This document shows, in pieces, positions 10,722 through 21,950 of a DNA stretch of 64,000 nucleotides. Every line of letters begins with the position of its first letter. Positions within the stretch are counted from its first letter, which is position 1. The position numbers and the translations under genes were made by a program. This DNA is from Xenorhabdus bovienii (GTDB taxonomy: Bacteria; Pseudomonadota; Gammaproteobacteria; Enterobacterales; Enterobacteriaceae). The notes under the pieces are model-generated. The model ran no database searches. It saw nothing but the letters and a program-made list of their open reading frames with translations, and was not told where the DNA came from. The stretch is taken from contig NZ_JANAIF010000020.1 in NCBI RefSeq assembly GCF_024721015.1, positions 1 through 64,000 of the forward strand, written 5' to 3'.

Positions 10722-11603
10722 ATGGATCAAACCAACATCATTCGAGATTTGCTGCATTGGATGGATAATAACCTAGATCGTCCACTATCCCTCGATAACG
10801 TTGCAGCAAAAGCAGGTTACTCCAAGTGGCACTTACAGCGCATGTTCAAGGATGTCACAGGTCAGGCTATTGGTTCTTATATCCGAGCAAGACGGTTATC
10901 CAAAGCCGCAGTTGCATTGCGTTTAACTAGTCGCCCTATTCTGGACATTGCATTGCAATATCGTTTTGATTCTCAACAAACGTTTACTCGGGCCTTCAAA
11001 AAACAGTTCAACCGAACGCCTGCTTCCTACCGCCGAAGTGAAGAGTGGTGTGCTACGGGTATTTGCCCACCCATTATGTTGGATAACAAACCGTTGCCAG
11101 CACACAAATATGTCACGCTGGAAGATCAGCTGCTTATCGGTACTGAGCATACTTGTTCTTATACTCTGGAGCAGTGGTCAAGTGCCTGCACAGAGATGCG
11201 TCACGGTTTCTGGGTGAACTATCTGCAACATGCTAAAACACTTCCCCCCAGGCTGTATGGATTGCACCATTCCGATCTCAGCGCAGAGCATGAAGATGAG
11301 CAGACTGTTTTCTATACCACAGCAATAGAGCCAGAATATGCCACATTTGATACGCAAGACAACAGGCCTGTTGTTCTACCTGGCGGTGACTATATTTCAT
11401 TCAGTTATTTTGGGGGCAAAGAACAATTAAAAGAGTTCCTCTTTACAGTTTATGGTATCTGCTTGCCTAAATTAAATATCACTCGCAGGAAGGGATACGA
11501 TGTCGAGCGATACTACCTTACTAATCTTGAATGGAAAAACCTTGAGGATGAGTCTCAAAGCCACGTTGTGGAATTTGAGTACCTCATCCCAATTGAACGT
11601 TAG
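10722..11603 (+). CDS. rob: Right origin-binding protein Rob (AraC/XylS family activator)
   Basis: MarA/SoxS/Rob-type activator; in E. coli it activates drug- and solvent-tolerance genes and binds oriC. The product has 293 residues. Residues 1-105 form the two-helix-turn-helix AraC domain (AAKAGYSKWHLQRMFKDVTG and FDSQQTFTRAFKKQF) and are nearly identical to E. coli Rob. The C-terminal half is a GyrI-like effector domain and is more divergent. Its stop overlaps that of gpmB by 4 bp, tail to tail, as in E. coli. Confidence 0.95.
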   Translation: MDQTNIIRDLLHWMDNNLDRPLSLDNVAAKAGYSKWHLQRMFKDVTGQAIGSYIRARRLSKAAVALRLTSRPILDIALQYRFDSQQTFTRAFKKQFNRTPASYRRSEEWCATGICPPIMLDNKPLPAHKYVTLEDQLLIGTEHTCSYTLEQWSSACTEMRHGFWVNYLQHAKTLPPRLYGLHHSDLSAEHEDEQTVFYTTAIEPEYATFDTQDNRPVVLPGGDYISFSYFGGKEQLKEFLFTVYGICLPKLNITRRKGYDVERYYLTNLEWKNLEDESQSHVVEFEYLIPIER

Positions 11604-12247
11604 CCCTGTAATTCATCCAATGCGGGCATATCCAGATGTGTGATATCGCCTGCAGTTTCAACAATCCAGCCCGAAGCCAGCCACGGGCTATCTTGATAAT
11701 CCACTCTTGAGATAGAGCAGTTTCTTAGCCGCAGGCGGCGCTCCGAGTTGGCAGGAAGCCCCAAGATAGAGCTGACCAAACAGACTAATGCCATACCGTG
11801 ACTCACTAACAACGGGCGGCTGCCTGCTGGCAGGCCAAGGCAACTTTCCAGTGCTGCCCGCATACGAGCTGACAATTCATTCATTGATTCACCTTCTGGG
11901 ATCTTCCCATTTGGTGTACCATCGACAAGACTTTTACGCCAGGATTCTTCTTCAGGAGTCAGGGAATTCAGTTCACGATTTTCCAGAACACCCATGTTTA
12001 ACTCCCGCAAACGGGGTTCCAGCAGCACTTCACACCCACAGGCTTTCGCGATGATTTCTGCGGTTTGACGTGTTCGACCAAGGTCACTGGTGATAACATG
12101 TGTGATGTTTTGTGATTTTACTCTCTGTGCTACCAAGCGTGCCTGACGCAGGCCAATTTCAGTCAAGGGACTGTCAGTTTGCCCCTGAATACGGCGAGCC
12201 ACGTTCCATTCGGTTTCGCCATGGCGAACAAGATAGACCTGTAACAT
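11600..12247 (-). CDS. gpmB: Histidine phosphatase GpmB
   Basis: Member of the phosphoglycerate-mutase-like histidine phosphatase superfamily; its exact physiological substrate is unsettled. The product has 215 residues, identical in length to E. coli GpmB. The catalytic motif LVRHGETEWN is at residues 6-15, with the second histidine in LLVSHGMAL near residue 150. It starts 54 bp from, and divergent to, yjjX. Confidence 0.95.
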   Translation of the reverse strand: MLQVYLVRHGETEWNVARRIQGQTDSPLTEIGLRQARLVAQRVKSQNITHVITSDLGRTRQTAEIIAKACGCEVLLEPRLRELNMGVLENRELNSLTPEEESWRKSLVDGTPNGKIPEGESMNELSARMRAALESCLGLPAGSRPLLVSHGMALVCLVSSILGLPANSERRLRLRNCSISRVDYQDSPWLASGWIVETAGDITHLDMPALDELQG

Positions 12248-12301
12248 ATTCTTTTTCCGTTATACTGCATCTGAAATAGTTCAAAGGATAATTTATTTAT
12301 T

Positions 12302-12835
12302 ATGTACCACGTTATTGCTGCAACAACTAACCCTGCAAAAATAAAAGCGATTAGCCTTGCATTCGATGATGTTTTTGGCCCCGGCACTTACCGCATAGAA
12401 GATGTCAACGTAGATAGCAGCGTCCCCCAACAACCCATTGGCAATACTGAAACCCGTACCGGCGCCCGTCACCGTGTGATGGCTGCCCGTCAGGTTCGGC
12501 CAGAAGCCGATTTTTGGGTTGGAGTCGAAGCTGGAATTGAAGATGACATGACGTTTGCCTGGATGGTTATCGAATACAAGCAGATTCGGGGTGAGTCGCG
12601 CTCTGCCAGTCTGATGCTGCCTGAAAAAGTATTGGAAGGCATTCGTGAAGGACGCGAGCTTGGCCATGAAATGGCTTATTTGACCGGCGTCGATAATATC
12701 AAGCAAGAAGGTGGCGCAATCGGCTTTTTTACCAATGGTATTCTGACCCGCACCAGCGTTTATCATCAGGCCCTGATATTGGCTCTCGTTCCTATTCATC
12801 ATGAAATTTACAAAGAGTTGAATAACCAACCTTAA
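12302..12835 (+). CDS. yjjX: Inosine/xanthosine triphosphatase YjjX
   Basis: NTPase of the Maf/HAM1-like family that hydrolyses ITP and XTP, keeping non-canonical purines out of nucleic acid pools. The product has 177 residues. Family blocks are [11 protein letters not shown] at the start, [10 protein letters not shown] near 50, [12 protein letters not shown] near 68 and [11 protein letters not shown] near 140. It is convergent with trpR, with a hairpin between them. Confidence 0.94.
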   Translation: MYHVIAATTNPAKIKAISLAFDDVFGPGTYRIEDVNVDSSVPQQPIGNTETRTGARHRVMAARQVRPEADFWVGVEAGIEDDMTFAWMVIEYKQIRGESRSASLMLPEKVLEGIREGRELGHEMAYLTGVDNIKQEGGAIGFFTNGILTRTSVYHQALILALVPIHHEIYKELNNQP

Positions 12836-12849
12836 CGGCCTGGCCGTCA

Positions 12850-12871
12850 GGGGTCATAACAAAATGACCCC
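12850..12871. terminator. Hairpin between convergent yjjX and trpR
   Basis: GGGGTCAT (12850-12857) pairs with ATGACCCC (12864-12871) around AACAAA. It is 14 bp past the yjjX stop and 12 bp from the trpR stop. T-runs are weak. Confidence 0.65.
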
Positions 12872-12883
12872 GCTTTGGTTATT

Positions 12884-13216
12884 TTAATCGTTATTATCTT
12901 TTAATAATTGTGCTTCCAACCATGCTTTGACAGGGGCAGGCGCTGCTTTTAAGCTGTTAGAACCACGAGTAATTGTCGCTATACCCACATTGAGCTCATT
13001 TTTCAACTCACGCTGGCTCATCTGCCCACGCATCAATTCCTGAATAATCCGAATCCGAGTTGACAGAGCCGTGCGCTCATCGGGAGTCAATAATAGCTGC
13101 AAAATAGGATGTTGCAAATTTTGTTCAAATGCTGACTGTAACAATCCCACAAAAGTGAGCCAGTCATCGCTATCTTCCGGGGTGAGTGCCGGATCAATCA
13201 AGTGATTTGGTATCAT
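12884..13216 (-). CDS. trpR: Trp operon repressor TrpR
   Basis: Tryptophan-activated dimeric repressor of trp, aroH, mtr and its own gene. The product has 110 residues. The DNA-binding helix-turn-helix is [25 protein letters not shown], near residues 65-90, almost identical to E. coli, while the first 25 residues are divergent. The ATG at 13216 has no clear ribosome site. The gene has its own operator just upstream. Confidence 0.95.
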   Translation of the reverse strand: MIPNHLIDPALTPEDSDDWLTFVGLLQSAFEQNLQHPILQLLLTPDERTALSTRIRIIQELMRGQMSQRELKNELNVGIATITRGSNSLKAAPAPVKAWLEAQLLKDNND

Positions 13217-13227
13217 AATAAACGGCC

Positions 13228-13245
13228 ATACTATTTAACTAGTAC
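13228..13245 (-). promoter_or_regulatory. TrpR operator (autoregulatory)
   Basis: On the minus strand GTACTAGTTAAATAGTAT, a near-perfect match to the trp operator GTACTAGTTAACTAGTAC, 12 bp before the trpR ATG. Its position implies autorepression, as known in E. coli. Confidence 0.8.
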
Positions 13246-13272
13246 GGCAGCATACCATAGTTATATCTAAAA

Positions 13273-15192
13273 TTAATAACGCCTTTGCCATTCTGCGTTA
13301 GTCAACGCATTTGAATGTATTCCCATAAAAATATGATAGTACATATCATAAGCCAGTACGTTTTTGACATAATCGCGTGTTTCCCCGAAAGGAATGCTCT
13401 CAATAAAAGCTATCGCGTCAATACGATCAGCACTATTCGCCAGCCAGCGATCAACATTTCTGGGGCCAGCATTATAGGCTGCACTGGCAAGAACGCGGTT
13501 ATTGCCAAAACGCTGGTAAACCAAGTCCAGATAAGCTGTACCCACTTTGATGTTCATAGCTGGCTCCATTAATTGACTGCTGCTGGAATAACCCTGAATC
13601 TTCTGCTCCTTCACGGTATGCTCGGCGGTTTTTGGCATGATTTGCATCAATCCGCTGGCTCCCTTCCCAGAACGAGCCTGGGGATTCCATGCACTTTCCC
13701 GTCGGGCAATCGCCATCGCATAACTTTGTGAAATATTTTTATCGGCAGTAAAATTCGCAAATTCCTTCTGCCATGCCAGAGGAAAACGCTCCTCAAGATG
13801 ATCCCACATATTACCTGTAATGGTGGCCTGTACACTGAGTGCCGGCCAATGCTGTTCAAGAGCGTAACGTGCCAACTGTTGCTGCTTTAACGGACTTTGT
13901 GAAGAAACAAAGTTATTCCACTCTGAGTTCGCCAGATTATCCATATGCCAGTATATCAACTCATGGATACGCTTTATTTCCCGCATTTTTGCAATCGAAT
14001 CATCTGGTTTTTCTGCTCTATCAATCATCAATGGATAAGTGATATTTAATTTCTGCGCAGCCACCATTGAATAAAAGCCACGCTTTTCCCTAAGGTTGTG
14101 CAATATTGCTTCACCCTCTGCTTGCTTACCTTCATTAAGCAAGACAATGGCACTCCAGTATTTCCACTCCTCTTTTTTTCGCAGAATACTTTTGGGAAGC
14201 AACGACAACCACTGTACCAGCCCTTTTTCATCGCCATCTTGCAGTGTCAAACGGACGCGTCGCTCAAGCAGATTGGTAGATTGCGAATCTCGTATGACGT
14301 CATCCCGCCATTTCGCCTGCGCTGGAGTGACATTGCTCATCAAATTCCATGCCACTGCATCTTTTAACAATTGATGCTCGGAGTCATTCATTTTCTGCGC
14401 CCGAACAATGGCCGGAATACTGTGTCTAGCAACTTCTGCGTCTTTACGGGCAAAACGAGAAAAAGTCGTCATGATAACGGAGCGGGTAAAATCCGTTGAT
14501 GTGGACGTTTGGGCAAAATGCTCAATGAAGGCAGGATCACTTTGCAATTTCAGTAAATTTTCACTCAAGCTCCGATAGCTCAAAGGCAAGCGCTTAATAA
14601 GATAATTAACCAATTGAGTGTTATTTGATTTAATCGCCAATTCCATACGCTGCAAAATTAAATTTGCAGATAAGTACCCAGCCTGTTCCCAGACATCAAA
14701 CAGCTTATCGCAACTGCCGGGCAATGTGTTGCCACTCAACCACAGTTCTTGGGCACCTTTCCATGCTACCTGCTGATTTCCAGTAGCCCATTTAGCAAAA
14801 TAATAATTGCAGCGCGTCATAGCAGCCCTTGGTGCATTTGGAGTGAATGCCAAAATACCAGACCAGTCTCCATTGCTTGCCAGCGAATTGATATATTTGG
14901 ATGTCAGAGAACGCGCCGGTGGTAAAGTCGGGTAAGTATCAATAAAGTGGCGGATTTGCTGAGGCGTGGCAATATCCAAATCTTGAGTTAACTGGCGATA
15001 TTCGAGATAAGGATATAGGGGATAATCTTTCAGCGTTGGCATCAATCGTTCAACTTCCGCCATATTTTTCGCCTCCCACGCCAGCTTTACCGTTTGATAT
15101 CGCTCACGTTGGGCGTCCAAAGAATCCGCATGTGCTGCCCCAGCAACAAAAACCAGACCCACAGCCATCATAAAATGCCGCCATTTATTCAT
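13273..15192 (-). CDS. slt: Soluble lytic murein transglycosylase Slt70
   Basis: Periplasmic enzyme that cleaves peptidoglycan glycan strands to 1,6-anhydromuramic ends. The product has 639 residues, near the E. coli length. A signal peptide (about 1-22, ending AGAAHA) is followed by a long alpha-helical superhelix and the C-terminal lysozyme-like domain. The catalytic Glu is in ARRESAWNP, with GLMQIMP and AYNAGP after it. The start at 15192 was chosen because a GGAGGAG site lies 9 nt upstream; a TTG at 15210 is not needed. Confidence 0.95.
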   Translation of the reverse strand: MNKWRHFMMAVGLVFVAGAAHADSLDAQRERYQTVKLAWEAKNMAEVERLMPTLKDYPLYPYLEYRQLTQDLDIATPQQIRHFIDTYPTLPPARSLTSKYINSLASNGDWSGILAFTPNAPRAAMTRCNYYFAKWATGNQQVAWKGAQELWLSGNTLPGSCDKLFDVWEQAGYLSANLILQRMELAIKSNNTQLVNYLIKRLPLSYRSLSENLLKLQSDPAFIEHFAQTSTSTDFTRSVIMTTFSRFARKDAEVARHSIPAIVRAQKMNDSEHQLLKDAVAWNLMSNVTPAQAKWRDDVIRDSQSTNLLERRVRLTLQDGDEKGLVQWLSLLPKSILRKKEEWKYWSAIVLLNEGKQAEGEAILHNLREKRGFYSMVAAQKLNITYPLMIDRAEKPDDSIAKMREIKRIHELIYWHMDNLANSEWNNFVSSQSPLKQQQLARYALEQHWPALSVQATITGNMWDHLEERFPLAWQKEFANFTADKNISQSYAMAIARRESAWNPQARSGKGASGLMQIMPKTAEHTVKEQKIQGYSSSSQLMEPAMNIKVGTAYLDLVYQRFGNNRVLASAAYNAGPRNVDRWLANSADRIDAIAFIESIPFGETRDYVKNVLAYDMYYHIFMGIHSNALTNAEWQRRY

Positions 15193-15555
15193 TGCTACAT
15201 GCTCCTCCAAAGGACTAAACGGATAACCACCAATACAAAAATGCTATTCAATTATAATCATATTATTGACATGATTGATTACAACAGTGAATTCATAACG
15301 ATAAGATTTTTATAAAAGTATCGTTTAGAAGAACACACACAATCTCATTTGTATTCCTCCCCACAGTGAATACAATCGTCAGACAGGAACGAGGCCCGCA
15401 CAAATGATTTTTACCGTTTGCGGTAATTGGATGCTTGAACTAATGCTGATCAGGTAGCAACACGATACGTAAAATTTAGGGTAAAATGCCCCATCCAGAC
15501 CCCATAAACGCAAACGAATTTCAAAATTCCCTTATTAATAAAAAGGTAAATTACA
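15193..15555. other. Intergenic region between divergent slt and ettA
   Basis: About 360 bp without a gene. A short stem TTACCG/CGGTAA (15411-15426) sits in the presumed ettA leader. Nothing else is recognised. Confidence 0.5.
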
Positions 15556-17223
<1,668 letters not shown>

Positions 17224-17234
17224 ACCTGATAGCG

Positions 17235-17262
17235 AAAACGGCCTGATATTAGGCCGTTTTTC
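17235..17262 (+). terminator. Rho-independent terminator after ettA
   Basis: AAAACGGCCT (17235-17244) pairs with AGGCCGTTTT (17251-17260) around GATATT, followed by more T, 12 bp past the ettA stop. Confidence 0.88.
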
Positions 17263-17338
17263 CGAGTTGACTTATCCCCTTCATCTTTCAAATTGCTGCT
17301 TTGTTGGCTGCAACTTGAAGTTTATTGGGATATAACGA

Positions 17339-18064
17339 CTACACCATCACTCTTTTTTCTTGAAAGGATTCATAAGTCTTAACAACCTTCCCTCTTTCTA
17401 ACGTAATCATGCTATCAGCGTATTGAACCAGGCGGTTATCTTGAGAAGCAATCACAACCGTACCTTTTTGTTCGTGCGCAATAAATTTAAAGATATCGAC
17501 GAACATCTGAAACTCCTTATGGCCCAAGTTACGCGTCGGATCATCGGCAAATAGATATTCAGGTCTTCTGACTATTGCTCTTGCCATCGCAGCCAGCTGT
17601 TTTTCATTTTCAGATAGCTCGCCAGGGTAATAACGGCTCTTATGACCCAATTTGACAATATCCAATGATTTCTGCGCGATTTTTGTCGCTTGCTCACTAG
17701 AAAGTGTTAATCCATAAGAAGTTGATAATAACAAGTTATCTAAGAGCGTCAGTTTATTGGATAAATTAAAGTCATGAAAAATAAACCCACTACTTTCATA
17801 ATGAAACTTTCCCAATTCGATATCATTCATTAGTTTCAACTTGTTATTATTAATTAATACATCTCCTTGATCTGGTTGTAACATACCCGATGCAATCGAT
17901 AGCAATGTGCTATTGGTCGATGCTTTCGGTCCTGTTATCAAAGTAATTTCACCTGGTATAATAGAAAATGTGATATCTGAAATCATTTCATGATTAACTG
18001 AATTATCAGTCAAACCATATGAAATATTGATAACCTCAATCGATTTAAATTGATTTAAGTTCAT
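17339..18064 (-). CDS. Degenerate ABC transporter ATP-binding protein (LolD/MacB-like fold)
   Basis: An intact 241-residue frame with the layout of a LolD/MacB-type nucleotide-binding domain, but every catalytic motif is altered. Walker A is GPKASTNST (45-53), with Asn51 in place of the essential Lys. The Q-loop Gln is His97, the signature is LSENE (150-154) instead of LSGGQ/E, the catalytic Glu after Walker B is Asp175 (YLFADD), and the H-loop His is Gln208 (IASQD). No permease or substrate-binding gene is adjacent. Codon use and flanks are more AT-rich than the neighbours. Gene placement between ettA and nadR is not that of E. coli. ATP hydrolysis is unlikely; a structural or regulatory role, or early decay, are the alternatives. 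Confidence 0.75.
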   Translation of the reverse strand: MNLNQFKSIEVINISYGLTDNSVNHEMISDITFSIIPGEITLITGPKASTNSTLLSIASGMLQPDQGDVLINNNKLKLMNDIELGKFHYESSGFIFHDFNLSNKLTLLDNLLLSTSYGLTLSSEQATKIAQKSLDIVKLGHKSRYYPGELSENEKQLAAMARAIVRRPEYLFADDPTRNLGHKEFQMFVDIFKFIAHEQKGTVVIASQDNRLVQYADSMITLERGKVVKTYESFQEKRVMV

Positions 18065-18734
18065 ATTCTCAACACAATTAGGTTAAAAGATTAAAGCTTT
18101 TTCCTTAACATATGCTGCCTAGATTCATTTGTGATACTACTAATATCCATTAGATATTGTACAAATAAAAATAGTTTATATGTGAAACATCCTGATAAGG
18201 ATATACTCATATTATGTCAATTATTATTTACAATGAGCATATAATAAATAAGATATTTCCTAATCTTAGAATAAAAATTTAACAATATTAATTATGCCTA
18301 AGGAAATACAATCCAAATAAAAATAGCATAAATTTTTCTATTTTTATTCCATTTAGATAATAAGGAAAAAATCATCATGGTTACTTCCGTAGTTTAATAT
18401 TTTCTTTACATTATCTCCATTTTTGGTAAAACACCTAATATATCTGTGGGTTTGTTAATAACTAATAAATTTTATATAAATAAGTCAATAGGTCTGTTCA
18501 TTAAATGATTTATTTCTCTACAATTCAAGTCAAAACGATAGAATTCAAGCATCAAAAAATATTATTATCACAATTTATTTTATTACTATTGTAAAAATAA
18601 CCACAAGAAACATTTAATTAAAGTTAGTTAAGAATAAAAAACAATAATGCTAAGAATCACTGTAGAAAATAGATTATCATGAATTAATTATGATAATAAT
18701 ATAAATTAAAACTATTTTTATATATAAAAGTTAG
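18065..18734. other. Very AT-rich spacer upstream of the degenerate ABC gene
   Basis: About 670 bp, very rich in A and T, with stop codons in all frames and no recognisable gene, RNA or repeat. Together with the ABC gene it looks like an inserted or eroded stretch between ettA and nadR. Confidence 0.5.
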
Positions 18735-19961
18735 TTACGCCATTAACATGTGTTGAACTAATTCAATACAGCGCAGAAAACGTTGATCATAGTCCGCTGA
18801 GTTGACACAAACATAATCGACGTTATTTTTCTTCAACAAACTCTCAAGTAACTGCTGAAACTCTTTACGTTCCCGTTCACTACCTAAACTTCTCAGCCCA
18901 TCAGCCACCCACGGGGTGTTGTTTTCTAACAGAATAACCAGATCAAATCGATATTCATCAATCATCGCCTGTACAAAGGGATGCTCTTTTCCTTCATAAC
19001 GCTTGCAAAATGCCTGTGTCGTCACGAAATCAGTGTCAATAAAAGCAACTTTATTGGCATATTTGACTGAAAAATCAATATATTGTGCATGTCCCAATGC
19101 AATTTTATCGTAATCTGAGTATTGCAGAGCCATTTCATCCCCTCCCAAGTGGGAGAACACGTACTCTCGCCCATATTCCCATACGCTGGTTGTGTTAAAC
19201 ATATTGGCTAACTTGTTTACCAGTGTGGATTTACCACTCGACTCACCACCCAGAATTGCCACGGTGCGCACAAAAAATGGCTTCACTTCTGTTGGAATAT
19301 ATTCCCAATAGCGAAAAGGTGCCTGCCGTATCTGGCTGCCGCTGATATTCATGAATGAACGTTGTGGATCAATAAGGATAGTTTCAATATCGAAATATTC
19401 TTTATAACATGCTACATCCTGCGCTTCACTGGAATAGATATATTCAGGATTGATGCTCTTCTCTGCCATGAATGCCTTCACTCCCCGGCTCCATACTTCC
19501 CAGCCATTCGGATAAGGCTCCATGCCATGTTCATCAAAAACGTGGATGTGGATATTTTTTTGATATTTGAATGTTTGTAAAAGCCATCTCAGGCGGTCAC
19601 TGACTGTGGGTTGCTGAGACATAGAACTATTGATGAACAATTCACGATCCCGCAATTCGTCATAACAGAGGACGACGTGCAATTCATCGACCTGACTGGA
19701 TGCCCGCTGGATCAAATAAATATGCCCAGTATGCAACGGGTAAAATTTACCAAACACCACACCGACGGTTTTCTTTTCCATGGGATACGCTAATCCTAAA
19801 TATTGATGAATAGATGCCAGTTTCTGCGCACTCGGACTCTTTATTTTGCCGTTAATAAGTTGGCTCAAATAGCCTTTTGTCATTCCACAGGCATCAGCCA
19901 CTTGCTGCAATGTGTAACTCGCCTGTTTAATAGCTTCTTTCAAGTAGTCAAATTGCCCCAT
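18735..19961 (-). CDS. nadR: NadR: NAD repressor / NMN adenylyltransferase / nicotinamide riboside kinase
   Basis: Trifunctional regulator and enzyme of NAD salvage. The product has 408 residues. An N-terminal XRE-type helix-turn-helix (about 1-58, QQVADACGMTKGYLSQLING) is followed by the NMN adenylyltransferase domain (VVFGKFYPLHTGHIYL, near 65) and the kinase domain with Walker A GGESSGKST (near 237). The start at 19961 (MGQFDYLKEAIKQ) matches E. coli and has an AGGGGG site 5 nt upstream; a 10-codon extension was rejected. A NadR-type operator lies directly upstream. It is separated from radA by 550 bp, unlike the compact serB-radA-nadR cluster. Confidence 0.95.
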   Translation of the reverse strand: MGQFDYLKEAIKQASYTLQQVADACGMTKGYLSQLINGKIKSPSAQKLASIHQYLGLAYPMEKKTVGVVFGKFYPLHTGHIYLIQRASSQVDELHVVLCYDELRDRELFINSSMSQQPTVSDRLRWLLQTFKYQKNIHIHVFDEHGMEPYPNGWEVWSRGVKAFMAEKSINPEYIYSSEAQDVACYKEYFDIETILIDPQRSFMNISGSQIRQAPFRYWEYIPTEVKPFFVRTVAILGGESSGKSTLVNKLANMFNTTSVWEYGREYVFSHLGGDEMALQYSDYDKIALGHAQYIDFSVKYANKVAFIDTDFVTTQAFCKRYEGKEHPFVQAMIDEYRFDLVILLENNTPWVADGLRSLGSERERKEFQQLLESLLKKNNVDYVCVNSADYDQRFLRCIELVQHMLMA

Positions 19962-19972
19962 AAAACCCCCTA

Positions 19973-19990
19973 TGTTTAGTATACTAAACA
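19973..19990. promoter_or_regulatory. NadR-type operator upstream of nadR
   Basis: TGTTTAGTATACTAAACA is a perfect 18-bp palindrome with the NadR consensus TGTTTA-N6-TAAACA. It begins 11 bp upstream of the nadR ATG. The position implies autorepression by steric block of transcription or initiation. Confidence 0.75.
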
Positions 19991-20518
19991 AAATAACACG
20001 CTTGTTGTGAAAGGTAAAAACAAAATTGGTTGTTTATTAGTATTTTGGGATAAAATCTTGTTATCCCAACCATTAAAAGTATTTAAAATTAAATAATTTA
20101 AGATATTCATAAAATAAAACAAACAAATATTAAATTATTAGTTTAAGCGAAAAGTTAATTAAAGAACTCATTATTGAATGCAATAAGTGAAATTTTGCTG
20201 AACCACAATGAAATTTATGCCGTTATTTTCTGAATTAAATCCCACTGTAATTTCACAGGGTATTTATTATAGATAAATAACTTAATTCGGTAAAAGTAGG
20301 AAAATTTGAGCAGTATAACGTCCCACTAGCTGATTTTTTATTTAGATTAAATGAATAAAAATATCACTCAAAATTTCGCATATTTATTTGAGTCGGATGT
20401 AAAAACTGAATTTCCTAAAAACCAAGATATTAGAAAAAAATGGGACAGTTATTGAAAAAGTGTCTGATGACCTGCCACAGTCAACGTGACGATAGCAGGC
20501 AATCAGACAGATCCTTAA
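19991..20518. other. AT-rich spacer between radA and nadR
   Basis: About 530 bp with no gene seen. It separates two genes that adjoin in E. coli and presumably holds a dedicated nadR promoter near its left end. Confidence 0.45.
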
Positions 20519-21904
20519 TCAGTCATCCAACTCATCCAGCACAGATAGTGCATCTGCCAATTTTTTGACACCAAACACTCTCATCTCTGGCAATGCTTTT
20601 TTCGGCATGTTAGCGTGAGGCACAATAGCGCGTTTAAAGCCATGTTTGGCTGCTTCTGAAATGCGTTCCTGACCACTGGGAACGGGGCGTATTTCCCCTG
20701 CCAGACCAACTTCACCAAATACCACCAGATCACGAGGCAAAGGGCGATCACGGAAACTGGAAACCAAAGAAAGCAATAACGCAAGGTCAGCACTGGTTTC
20801 TGTCACTTTCACCCCCCCAACGACGTTAACAAAGACGTCTTGGTCAGCCATTTGCAAACCACCATGCCGATGTAAAACAGCCAGTAGAATCGCCAGTCGA
20901 TTTTGCTCAAGCCCTACAGCGACGCGACGCGGGTTGGACAGCATGGAGTGATCAACCAGCGCCTGAACCTCCACTAGCAGAGGACGGGTACCTTCCCATA
21001 CGACCATCACGGAACTTCCCGACGTAACCTCATCTCCTCGGCTCAAGAAAATCGCTGAAGGGTTACTCACTTCCCGTAATCCCTGTTCGGTCATGGCAAA
21101 CACACCCAGCTCATTTACCGCACCAAAACGGTTTTTATGACTGCGCAGAGTCCGAAAACGGGAATCCGCCTCACCATCCAGCATTACCGAGCAATCTATG
21201 CAGTGCTCCAGCACTTTTGGTCCCGCCAGAGAGCCATCTTTTGTCACATGCCCAACCATGATAATGGCCACACCACGCGTTTTCGCAAACCGCGTCAAAT
21301 AAGCCGCAGTTTCTCTGACCTGTGCGACACTGCCCGGTGAAGATTGAATATCCGCCATGTGCATGACTTGAATAGAGTCGATCACCATCAGTTTAGGCTG
21401 TTCCTGTTCGGCAATCAGACAAATTTGTTCAATGCTCGTTTCTGACAGCATATTCAATTTATCCGTCGGTAATCCCAACCGATGTGCCCTCATCGCCACC
21501 TGCTGCAACGATTCTTCCCCTGTCACATACAGCGTTTTCATCTGTTCAGATAACTGACACATGGTCTGTAATAGCAGAGTACTTTTCCCCGCACCAGGAT
21601 TACCACCAATCAAAATCGCGCTGCCGGGTACAACGCCACCACCCAGCACACGGTCAAATTCTTTAAACCCGGTCGAAAATCGCGGCAACTCTTCCAGACT
21701 GATTTCAGCGAGTTTCTGCACTTTGCTGATACTGACCTCTCCCGCGTAGCCACTGAAACGCTCACTGCGGGAAGATGAAGCGGCAGCCAAACGCACTTCC
21801 GTAATGGTATTCCATGCGTGGCATGCGGTACATTGCCCCTGCCAGCGGGGATAATCCGCGCCACATTCGTTACAGACAAATGCCCTTTTTACTGCTTTTG
21901 CCAC
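20519..21904 (-). CDS. radA: DNA repair protein RadA (Sms)
   Basis: RecA-related helicase/ATPase that processes recombination intermediates. The product has 461 residues. A four-cysteine zinc finger near the N-terminus (CNECG ... CTAC) is followed by Walker A GGNPGAGKST, the RadA-specific KNRFG motif and a C-terminal Lon-protease-like domain. The start is the GTG at 21904 (V/M-AKAVKRAF), with a GGGAG site 6 nt upstream, matching the E. coli start; a 15-codon extension was rejected. It lies 46 bp downstream of serB. Confidence 0.95.
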   Translation of the reverse strand: MAKAVKRAFVCNECGADYPRWQGQCTACHAWNTITEVRLAAASSSRSERFSGYAGEVSISKVQKLAEISLEELPRFSTGFKEFDRVLGGGVVPGSAILIGGNPGAGKSTLLLQTMCQLSEQMKTLYVTGEESLQQVAMRAHRLGLPTDKLNMLSETSIEQICLIAEQEQPKLMVIDSIQVMHMADIQSSPGSVAQVRETAAYLTRFAKTRGVAIIMVGHVTKDGSLAGPKVLEHCIDCSVMLDGEADSRFRTLRSHKNRFGAVNELGVFAMTEQGLREVSNPSAIFLSRGDEVTSGSSVMVVWEGTRPLLVEVQALVDHSMLSNPRRVAVGLEQNRLAILLAVLHRHGGLQMADQDVFVNVVGGVKVTETSADLALLLSLVSSFRDRPLPRDLVVFGEVGLAGEIRPVPSGQERISEAAKHGFKRAIVPHANMPKKALPEMRVFGVKKLADALSVLDELDD

Positions 21905-21950
21905 TCTGTACTCCCTTATATGGCTGCCTTTGGCGGCCAGAAAACTCACA

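Noticed and set aside
12293..12829. A 178-codon open frame antisense to yjjX
   Set aside because: Full overlap with a well-supported gene and no family resemblance; the yjjX frame explains the openness.
17339..18064. Calling the gene LolD or MacB
   Set aside because: The fold is similar, but no partner genes are present and the catalytic motifs are lost, so a named function would be unsupported.
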